Origin: Ridgeia piscesae
Taxonomy: Eukaryota; Annelida; Polychaeta; Sabellida; Siboglinidae
DNA: 64,000 nt
Assembly (NCBI GenBank): GCA_025642075.2
Contig: JAODUO010000064.1
Coordinates: forward strand, 518,501 to 582,500
Direction of reading: 5' to 3'
In this document: positions 41,701-53,700 of the stretch, one piece after another
How positions within the stretch are numbered: the first letter of the stretch is position 1
Layout of the letters: every line of letters begins with the position of its first letter
Made by a program: the position numbers and the translations under genes
Notes under the pieces: generated by a model
What the model was told of the DNA's origin: nothing
The model's database searches: none
What the model saw: only the letters and a program-made list of their open reading frames with translations

Positions 41701-44700
41701 CAACAAACATGTCATCAAGTGACACACAGCAACAAACATGTGTCATCAAGTGTCACACTGCAACAAACATGTGTCGTCAAGTGTCACACTGCAACAAACA
41801 TGTGTCATCAAGTGTCACACTGCAACAAACATGTGTCATCAAGTGTCACACTGCAACAAACATGTGTCATCAAATGTTACACTGCAACAAACATGTGTCA
41901 TCAAGTATCACACTGCAACAAACATGTGTCATCAAGTATCATGCTGCAACAAACATGTGTCACCAAGTGTTACACTGCAACAACCATGTGTCATCAAATG
42001 TTACACTGCAACAAACATGTGTCACCAAGTGTCACACTGCAACAAACATGTGTCATCAAATGTTACACTGCAACAAACATGTGTCATCAAGTATCACACT
42101 GCAACAAACATGTCATCAAGTGTCACACTGCAACAAACATGTGTCATCAAGTGTCACACTGCAACAAACATGTGTCATCAAGTGTCACACAACAATTGTC
42201 TATAGCAAAACATGTGTCATCAAATGTATCAACAACATGTCATGACATGAACATGTGTCATCAAGTATCATGCTGCAACAAACATGTGTCACCAAGTGTT
42301 ACACTGCAACAACCATGTGTCATCAAATGTTACACTGCAACAAACATGTGTCATCAAGTATCACATTGCAACAAACACGTGTCATCAAGTGTCACACTGA
42401 AACAAACACATGTCACCAAGTGTGACACTGCAATAAACATGTGTCATCAAGTGTCACACTGCAAAAAACATGCATCACCAAGTGTTACACTACAACAAAC
42501 ATGTCATTAAGTATCACTCTGCAACAAAAAAGGTGTCACCAAAGCTCATACTGCAATAAACACACCTAATGTCACAAAGCAATAAACACGTGTAGCCATA
42601 GGACATACTGTAATAAACCCATGTCAACAAAGATCACACTGTAATAAACACATTCCACCTAATGTCACGCTGTACCAAAGCCTTGTCACCAAATGTCATT
42701 CTGCAATGAACGTATGTCATCAAAAGTCACACACAGTTGTTATAGAGTAAAGCTGACAAAAATAACGCAGTATGAATGATACTGTCTGCTCATGCAGAGT
42801 CTTTACACATGTAAGTGCATGAAATCAGCTAGGAGGGGTGATTACCCCTGACTACCTGGTCCTGGGGGGGCTCCGTTGACGCAGCCTCACACTGCATGTG
42901 ATTCTCAGTGGACTCTTGCTTCTGACTCAAGACTGTCGCAATCACTGGCAGTCTGTAACACACCACAGGGGTAACACAAGACTGTCGCAATCACTGGCAG
43001 TCTGTAACACACCACAGGGGTAACACAAGACTGTCGCAATCACTGGCAGTCTACAACACACCACAGGGGTAACACAAGACTGTCGCAATCACTGGCAGTC
43101 TGTAACACACCACAGGGGTAACACAAGACTGTCGCAATCACTGGCAGTCTACAACACACCACAGGGGTAACACAAGACTGTCGCAATCACTGGCAGTCTA
43201 CAACACACCACAGGGGTAACACAAGACTGTCGCAATCACTGGCAGTCTACAACACACCACAGGGGTAACACAAGACTGTCGCAATCACTGGCAGTCTACA
43301 ACACACCACAGGGGTAACACAAGACTGTCGCAATCACTGGCAGTCTGAACACACCACAGGGGTAACACAAGACTGTCGCAATCACTGGCAGTCTGTAACA
43401 CACCACAGGGGTAACACAAGACTGTCGCAATCACTGGCAGTCTGTAACACACCACAGGGGTAACACAAGACTGTCGCAATCACTGGCAGTCTGTAACACA
43501 CCACAGGGGTAACACAAGACTGTCGCAATCACTGGCAGTCTGTAACACACCACAGGGGTAACACAAGACTGTCGCTATCACTGGCAGTCTGTAACACACC
43601 ACAGGGGTAACACAAGACTGTCGCAATCACTGGCAGTCTGTAACACACCACAGGGGTAACACAAGACTGTCGCAATCACTGGCAGTCTACAACACACCAC
43701 AGGGGTAACACAAGACTGTCGCAATCACTGGCAGTCTACAACTCACCACAGGGGTAACACAAGACTGTCGCAATCACTGGCAGTCTACAACTCACCACAG
43801 GGGTAACACAAGACTGTCGCAATCACTGGCAGTCTACAACTCACCACAGGGGTAACACAAGACTGTCGCAATCACTGGCAGTCTACAACTCACCACAGGG
43901 GTAACACAAGACTGTCGCAATCACTGGCAGTCTACAACTCACCACAGGGGTAACACAAGACTGTCGCAATCACTGGCAGTCTACAACTCACCACAGGGGT
44001 AACACAAGACTGTTGCTATCACTGGCAGTCTGCAACTCACCACAGGGGTAACACAAGACTGTTGCTATCACTGGCAGTCTGCAACACAACACTGGGGTAA
44101 CACAAGACTGTCGCAAACACTGGCAGTCTGTAACACACCACAGGGGTAACACAAGACTGTTGCTATCACTGGCAGTCTGCAACTCACCACAGGGGTAACA
44201 CAAGACTGTTGCTATCACTGGCAGTCTGCAACACAACACTGGGGTAACACAAGACTGTCGCAAACACTGGCAGTCTGTAACACACCACAGGGGTAACACA
44301 AGACTGTTGCTATCACTGGCAGTCTGCAACACACCACAGGGGTAACACAAGACTGTCGCAATCACCAGCAGTCTGCAACACACCACAGGGGTAACACAAG
44401 ACTGTTGCTATCACTGGCAGTCTGTAACACACCACAGGGGTAACACAAGACTGTCGCAATCACCAGCAGTCTGCAACACACCACAGGGGTAACACAAGAC
44501 TGTTGCTATCACTGGCAGTCTGCAACACACCACAGGAATAACACTTTAACACTGTCAAGTCATTCATTAACTTCATTAATTAGAGACTGGTTCACTAGAG
44601 AAACCTGCATCAAGATCTAAAAGATGGTTGCAATGACGACAATCATGACAATAATACAGGTATACATCTTTCTAAGTAGCACTGATCTCATACTGATACA

Positions 44701-47700
44701 TACTTATTAATTACTTCTCATATTTATGCAAGAAGCCATTTGGGATCACTTAAGTTTCACGTTTCTTGGTAGAGAATTCTGGAACTTTGGTATAATGAGG
44801 AGACAACTCACAAGTGGGTCTCCTTGTTGAACTCAAACTTGGATGTCATCTCGCGCTGGAAGTGGATGCAGATGTTGGGGACGCGTAGGATGGGCCGGTC
44901 CACGTGGAGGAGATGCGACTCTATCATGGACCCTTTCTGTTGTCACACACAACAACCCATAATATGAGTGTTTCACGTGTGTTTTTCAAGTAATCTTTTA
45001 ACAACTAATGTATAGAACTCTAGATGCTAACATTTTATATAAATCAAAAAGTTTTCTTGTAGTGAAAGTGGCATACATGATATGTAAACTGAAATGAAAT
45101 TGTAATTACAACTGGACGTAAGTAGTTTTAAAATATATTTGAAAAATTATTTTAAGAATTTTATTTGCATATGATCATATTTTATCAATTATTATAAAAT
45201 TCACTGTTCTTCTTCTAATGCCAGTCAAATAAGTCAAATTCATTAGCTCAGGTCTGCAGCGGCAAAACAAATCAGTTTCACTTCCAATGAATTCCATCTT
45301 AATGTAACTCAAGATGTAACAGACCCTGACACTGTGGGGTGGAGGGTGATGAGATGAAACAGACCCTGACACTGTGGGGTGGAGGGTGATGAGATGAAAC
45401 AGACCCTGACACTGTGGGGTGGAGGGTGATGAGATGTAACAAACCCTGACACTGTGGGGGGAGGGTGATGAGATGTAACAAACCCTGACACTGTGGGGGG
45501 AGGGTGATGAGATGTAACAGACCCTGACACTGTGGGGTGGAGGGTGATGAGATGAAACAGACCCTGACACTGTGGGGTGGAGGGTGATGAGATGTAACAG
45601 ACCCTGACACTGTGGGGGGAGGGTGATGAGATGTAACAGACCCTGACACTGTGGGGTGGAGGGTGATGAGATGAAAAGACCCTGACACTGTGGGGTGGAG
45701 GGTGATGAGATGTAACAGACCCTGACACTGTGGGGTGGAGGGTGATGAGATGTAACAGACCCTGACACTGTGGGGTGGAGGGTGATGAGATGTAACAAAC
45801 CCTGACACTGTGGGGTGGAGGGTGATGAGATGTAACAGACCCTGACACTGTGGGGTGGAGGGTGATGAGATGTAACAAACCCTGACACTGTGGGGTGGAG
45901 GGTGATGGGATGTAACAGACCCTGACACTGTGGGTGGAGGGTGATTAGATGTAACAGACCCTGACACTGTGGGGTGGAGGGTGATGAGATGTAACAAACC
46001 CTGACACTGTGGGGGGAGGGTGATGAGATGTAACAGACCCTGACACTGTGGGGTGGAGGGTGATGGGATGTAACAGACCCTGACACTGTGGGGGGAGGGT
46101 GATGAGATGTAACAAACCCTGACACTGTGGGGTGGAGGGTGATGAGGTGTAACAGACCCTGACACTGTGGGGTGGAGGGTGATGAGATGTAACAGACCCT
46201 GACACTGTGGGGGGAGGGTGATGGATGTAACAGACCCTGACACTGTGGGGTGAGGGTGATGAGATGTAACAGACCCTGACACTGTGGGGTGGAGGGTGAT
46301 GAGATGTAACAGACCCTGACACTGTGGGGGGAGGGTGATGGGATGTAACAGACCCTGACACTGTGGGGTGGAGGGTGATGAGATGTAACAGACCCTGACA
46401 CTGTGGGGGGAGGGTGATGAGATGTAACAGACCCTGACACTGTGGGGTGGAGGGTGATGAGATGTAACAAACCCTGACACTGTGGGGGGAGGGTGATGAG
46501 ATGTAACAAACCCTGACACTGTGGGGGGAGGGTGATGAGATGTAACAGACCCTGACACTGTGGGGTGGAGGGTGATGAGATGTAACAGACCCTGACACTG
46601 TGGGGTGGAGGGTGATGAGATGTAACAGACCCTGACACTGTGGGGGGAGGGTGATGAGATGTAACAAGACCCTGACACTGTGGGGTGGAGGGTGATGAGA
46701 TGTAACAAACCCTGACACTGTGGGGGGAGGGTGATGAGATGTAACAAACCCTGACACTGTGGGGGGAGGGTGATGGGATGTAACAGACCCTGACACTGTG
46801 GGGTGGAGGGTGATGAGATGTAACAAACCCTGACACTGTGGGGTGGAGGGTGATGAGATGTAACAAACCCTGACACTGTGGGGTGGAGGGTGATGAGATG
46901 TAACAAACCCTGACACTGTGGGGGGAGGGTGATGAGATGTAACAGACCCTGACACTGTGGGGGGAGGGTGATGAGATGTAACAGACCCTGACACTGTGGG
47001 GGGAGGGTGATGAGATGTAACAAACCCTGACACTGGGGGGGGGGGGTGGGGGGGGTGATGAGATGTAACAGACCCTGACACTGTGGGGGGAGGGTGATGA
47101 GATGTAACAGACCCTGACACTGTGGGGGGAGGGTGATGAGATGTAACAAACCCTGACACTGTGGGGTGGAGGGTGATGAGATGTAACAGACCCTGACACT
47201 GTGGGGGGAGGGTGATGAGATGTAACAGACCCTGACACTGTGGGGGGGAGGGTGATGAGATGTAACAAACCCTGACACTGTGGGGTGGAGGGTGATGAGA
47301 TGTAACAGACCCTGACACTGTGGGGTGGAGGGTGATGAGATGTAACAAACCCTGACACTGTGGGGGGAGGGTGATGAGATGTAACAAACCCTGACACTGT
47401 GGGGTGGAGGGTGATGAGATGTAACAAACCCTGACACTGTGGGGTGGAGGGTGATGAGATGTAACAAACCCTGACACTGTGGGGGGAGGGTGATGAGATG
47501 TAACAGACCCTGACACTGTGGGGGGAGGGTGATGAGATGTAACAGACCCTGACACTGTGGGGGGAGGGTGATGAGATGTAACAAACCCTGACACTGTGGG
47601 GTGGAGGGTGATGAGATGTAACAGACCCTGACACTGTGGGGGGAGGGTGATGAGATGTAACAGACCCTGACACTGTGGGGGGAGGGTGATGAGATGTAAC

Positions 47701-50700
47701 AAACCCTGACACTGTGGGGTGGAGGGTGATGAGATGTAACAGACCCTGACACTGTGGGGGGAGGGTGATGAGATGTAACAGACCCTGACACTGTGGGGGG
47801 AGGGTGATGAGATGTAACAAACCCTGACACTGTGGGGTGGAGGGTGATGAGATGTAACAGACCCTGACACTGTGGGGTGGAGGGTGATGAGATGTAACAA
47901 ACCCTGACACTGTGGGGGGAGGGTGATGAGATGTAACAGACCCTGACACTGTGGGGTGGAGGGTGATGAGGTGTAACAGACCCTGACACTGTGGGGTGGA
48001 GGGTGATGAGATGTAACAAACCCTGACACTGTGGGGGGAGGGTGATGAGATGTAACAAACCCTGACACTGTGGGGGGAGGGTGATGAGATGTAACAGACC
48101 CTGACACTGTGGGGTGGAGGGTGATGGATGTAACAGACCCTGACACTGTGGGGTGGAGGGTGATGAGATGTAACAGACCCTGACACTGTGGGGTGGAGGG
48201 TGATGAGATGTAACAAACCCTGACACTGTGGGGTGGAGGGTGATGAGATGTAACAAACCCTGACACTGTGGGGGGAGGGTGATGAGATGTAACAAACCCT
48301 GACACTGTGGGGTGGAGGGTGATGAGATGTAACAGACCCTGACACTGTGGGGGGAGGGTGATGAGGTGTAACAGACCCTGACACTGTGGGGTGGAGGGTG
48401 ATGAGATGTAACAGACCCTGACACTGTGGGGTGGAGGGTGATGAGATGTAACAAACCCTGACACTGTGGGGGGAGGGTGATGAGATGTAACAGACCCTGA
48501 CACTGTGGGGTGGAGGGTGATGGGATGTAACAGACCCTGACACTGTGGGGGGAGGGTGATGGATGTAACAGACCCTGACACTGTGGGGGGAGGGTGATGG
48601 GATGTAACAGACCCTGACACTGTGGGGGGAGGGTGATGAGATGTAACAGACCCTGACACTGTGGGGTGGAGGGTGATGGGATGTAACAGACCCTGACACT
48701 GTGGGGTGGAGGGTGATGAGATGTAACAGACCCTGACACTGTGGGGTGGAGGGTGATGAGATGTAACAGACCCTGACACTGTGGGGGGAGGGTGATGGGA
48801 TGTAACAGACCCTGACACTGTGGGGGGAGGGTGATGAGATGTAACAAACCCTGACACTGTGGGGGGAGGGTGATGAGATGTAACAAACCCTGACACTGTG
48901 GGGTGGAGGGTGATGAGATGTAACAGACCCTGACACTGTGGGGTGGAGGGTGATGAGATGTAACAAACCCTGACACTGTGGGGGGAGGGTGATGAGATGT
49001 AACAAACCCTGACACTGTGGGGGGAGGGTGATGGAGATGTAACAGACCCTGACACTGTGGGGTGGAGGGTGATGAGATGTAACAGACCCTGACACTGTGG
49101 GGTGGAGGGTGATGAGATGTAACAGACCCTGACACTGTGGGGTGGAGGGTGATGAGATGTAACAGACCCTGACACTGTGGGGTGGAGGGTGATGAGATGT
49201 AACAGACCCTGACACTGTGGGGTGGAGGGTGATGAGATGTAACAGACCCTGACACTGTGGGGTGGAGGGTGATGAGATGTAACAAACCCTGACACTGTGG
49301 GGGGAGGGTGATGAGATGTAACAGACCCTGACACTGTGGGGTGGAGGGTGATGAGATGTAACAGACCCTGACACTGTGGGGTGGAGGGTGATGAGATGTA
49401 ACAGACCCTGACACTGTGGGGTGGAGGGTGATGAGATGTAACAGACCCTGACACTGTGGGGTGGAGGGTGATGAGATGTAACAACCCTGACACTGTGGGG
49501 GGAGGGTGATGAGATGTAACAGACCCTGACACTGTGGGGTGGAGGGTGATGAGATGTAACAAACCCTGACACTGTGGGGGGAGGGTGATGAGATGTAACA
49601 GACCCTGACACTGTGGGGTGGAGGGTGATGAGATGTAACAGACCCTGACACTGTGGGGTGGAGGGTGATGGGATGTAACAGACCCTGACACTGTGGGGTG
49701 GAGGGTGATGAGATGTAACAGACCCTGACACTGTGGGGTGGAGGGTGATGAGATGTAACAGACCCTGACACTGTGGGGGGAGGGTGATGAGATGTAACAG
49801 ACCCTGACACTGTGGGGTGGAGGGTGATGAGATGTAACAGACCCTGACACTGTGGGGTGGAGGGTGATGAGATGTAACAGACCCTGACACTGTGGGGGGA
49901 GGGTGATGAGATGTAACAGACCCTGACACTGTGGGGGGAGGGTGATGAGATGTAACAAACCCTGACACTGTGGGGGGAGGGTGATGAGATGTAACAGACC
50001 CTGACACTGTGGGGGGAGGGTGATGAGGTGTAACAGACCCTGACACTGTGGGGGGAGGGTGATGAGATGTAACAGACCCTGACACTGTGGGGGGAGGGTG
50101 ATGAGATGTAACAGACCCTGACACTGTGGGGGGAGGGTGATGAGATGTAACAAACCCTGACACTGTGGGGTGGAGGGTGATGAGATGTAACAAACCCTGA
50201 CACTGTGGGGTGGAGGGTGATGAGATGTAACAGACCCTGACACTGTGGGGGGAGGGTGATGAGATGTAACAAACCCTGACACTGTGGGGGGAGGGTGATG
50301 AGGATGTAACAGACCCTGACACTGTGGGGTGGAGGGTGATGAGATGTAACAGACCCTGACACTGTGGGGTGGAGGGTGATGAGATGTAACAGACCCTGAC
50401 ACTGTGGGGTGGAGGGTGATGAGATGTAACAGACCCTGACACTGTGGGGGGAGGGTGATGAGATGTAACAGACCCTGACACTGTGGGGTGGAGGGTGATG
50501 AGATGTAACAGACCCTGACACTGTGGGGGGAGGGTGATGAGATGTAACAAACCCTGACACTGTGGGGTGGAGGGTGATGAGATGTAACAGACCCTGACAC
50601 TGTGGGGGGAGGGTGATGAGATGTAACAGACCCTGACACTGTGGGGGGAGGGTGATGAGATGTAACAGACCCTGACACTGTGGGGTGGAGGGTGATGAGA

Positions 50701-53700
50701 TGTAACAGACCCTGACACTGTGGGGTGGAGGGTGATGAGATGTAACAGACCCTGACACTGTGGGGGGAGGGTGATGAGGTGTAACAGACCCTGACACTGT
50801 GGGGTGGAGGGTGATGAGATGTAACAAACCCTGACACTGTGGGGTGGAGGGTGATGAGATGTAACAGACCCTGACACTGTGGGGGGAGGGTGATGAGGTG
50901 TAACAGACCCTGACACTGTGGGGTGGAGGGTGATGAGATGTAACAGACCCTGACACTGTGGGGTGGAGGGTGATGAGATGTAACAGACCCTGACACTGTG
51001 GGGTGGAGGGTGATGAGATGTAACAGACCCTAATGAAGACCCGGCCAGCCAGCTTGAGGTCCCGGTCGAGCCAACTGTGCCACATTCCGCCCCCATAGCA
51101 TTCCACCCCAACCTGCACGTAGCCGTGTTTCTCTTGTGTAGAGACTGGTTTCACCTGCGGACAGCAACTGACATTAGATAAACACAACCTCAATATTAAG
51201 CAATTATATAAACAAAATATTGATTTTAAGCAGTTATGGCTTTGATGTCTAAACAGATACAATAAATTGTGTTTCATATTTTTGTTATTGCCAGAAGTGG
51301 TGTTGTCTCTGCGGTATGTAGACTGTACCTTCAGCACTGGGCTGTCTGTGTGGGCACCAATGATGCTGAAACCATTGCCAGGGCGATACTGGCCACCAAC
51401 AGCAAACGCCACAATGGCCGACTGATTCCTTGTGACAAAACACTGAAACATAAAGAAATACCAAACAACCTATCATCTTTACAAAAATACCAAACATTGT
51501 TACTGAATCAAAATCACAAGTTACATAAATTTAACCATCATTACAATAAGCGAGGGAGCGGGAGCAGAGAGGGAGGGGGAGAGGGAGGGGAGAGGGAGAG
51601 GGAGGAGGGAGAGGAGAGGAGAGGAGAGGGAGAGGAGAGGGAGAGGGAGAGGGAGAGGGAGAGGGAGAGGGAGAGGGAGAGGGAGAGGGAGAGGAGGGAG
51701 AGGGAGAGGGAGAGGGAGAGGGAGAGGGAGAGGGAGAGGGAGAGGGAGATAGTACCTTATCCTTGGGCTTCACGTTCCAAGCCTCTGTCTCCTTGATCTC
51801 ACTGAAGCCAGCGGCCATGAGTCGTGCCTTGCACTCTTCCACAACTAAACAGAACACACAGTTGGTACATCTTGCAGGGCCAGACATGTGACAACACTTA
51901 CGCAGGCAACACACTTACGCAGGCAACACACTAACTCTGACAACACACTAACTCTGACAACACATTAACACTTACAACACAATAACACAATAACACTGAC
52001 AACACATAGTGCTTCTGTGCTCGCTCAATTAAACAATTTTTTTTGAAAATAAAACACTGAAGTCTGAAAATGCATTAACATCTTAAAAACTCAAAAACAG
52101 ACATGTCGAGACTAAAAAAAACAGACAGCACTGCACAAACAACACATGGTACATCAACGGTTCAAACAATAACAAAGTATTCTATTCAGAACTAAGCAAA
52201 CTTTATAATTAAAAAAAAAAACTGGATGATACTACATTCATTGGATTCCCATATCACTGCTTCCTCCTCCCCCTCCCCTCCCCCTCCCCCTCCCCAGATG
52301 ACTGGACTTCCAAACAGCTGGACCACCTCATTCTGGATCCACAGACACTGGATCCTCAGATCATTGGATCCCCTGATTACTGGACCCCATAGCTTTACGC
52401 AGAGACCCGTCCACCCATCATTTGGACGGGTAAAAACCGTTGTGGATGGGTAGAAATATGGGTAGACGGGTAAAAAAATCAAGGAGCAAAAAAGGTCTTC
52501 CAAACCATAGATACTGTCAGTTATGCCTCAGAAGTGAGTGCAAATGGTGTCTCATGTGTTTGTAGTTCATTTCAGGTCATCAAACACATTTTAAAGTTTG
52601 TAAACTGGCTTAACCGTTAACATCCATGTGCCCACCAAAACATGTGTGACTGGCAATAATTTGGTTCTGCATAAAGCCCTGCTGGACCCCAAGATCACTT
52701 GACCCCTAGATCACTTGACCCCCAGATCACTGAATCCCCAGATCATTTTACAAACTGGACCCCCAAAACCATGGGATCTATACTATAGACAGTTGACAAA
52801 TGATCCCCACATAGCAACAATGTTTCACATCACATATCATTATCATGTTGCTATCAGTTAATCTATTGACCTACAGCAATGACACTGTCTTTCTGTGTGT
52901 TTATTTGGCTCTAGATATTGTAATCAGCGACAGTCAGTTCATTTCCCTTGAATTAGTGGACATATTCATTTGTAACAGACAGAAGTTTTCTGCACTGGAC
53001 TTGACAGAGCAGTGAATATTAAATGTACTGTGGTTTAACCTGGCCTGCATCAAAATGTTGTTTTGAAACTGGTTGTTTTGTCATTTCTTTAGCAATATAA
53101 TTATATAAGCTTCAGGTTTGACATTTTCAAACTGAAAACATTGTTATAAGCTGATTAAAAATTACTATTTCTTTGGTAGGCAGCCTTTAGTGAAGTTTAG
53201 TCGTAACTTGTAAGGATATTATAATTATATTAGTTTGTAAATAAAAAACTAGAATTAGAAACAGATTGTCTCCATTTCAGTTCATTTAGCAGTACAATCA
53301 ATCAACTTGATCTGCCTGACTAAGAAACAACAAGGAGATGTCCCCAGATGTAGAGTGCAATGGTTTGTTTGTTTTGGATGTGATCATCTCACAAAGTATC
53401 TGATAGTGTTTGACGTAGAGTCAGTATCATTAGTCCAGACAGATATGAGAACTGGTCAAGAGTTTGACCTCACAACACAACACTCGTGCCACACAGCGTA
53501 GCTTATATCATTCTAATTCAGTGCACAGATGGAGTAATCGTACTCTGTACTCGTATTCATATACGAGTACTTTTTGAGTAATCGTACTCGTAATCGAGTA
53601 CAAAGCAAAGTAATCGTACTCGAGTACATTACCAAATCATACTCACGATTACTTCTCACGATTACATTTTTTTCATATGAACAGTTGCGAGCAAATATAT

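Noticed and set aside
41238..42510. + strand frames with [13 protein letters not shown] repeats
   Set aside because: Antisense translation of the 31-bp acceptor array of DNPEP exon g.
39385..44545. Regularly spaced repeats as CRISPR arrays
   Set aside because: Units are contiguous with no unique spacers, in a spliced animal gene; they are minisatellites.
45175..51451. Open frames of about 1680-2050 codons rich in HHPPPTVSG
   Set aside because: They run through the 39-40-bp array and through DNPEP exons c-d in one go; three overlapping frames are all open, as expected of a stop-free repeat. Not a protein gene.
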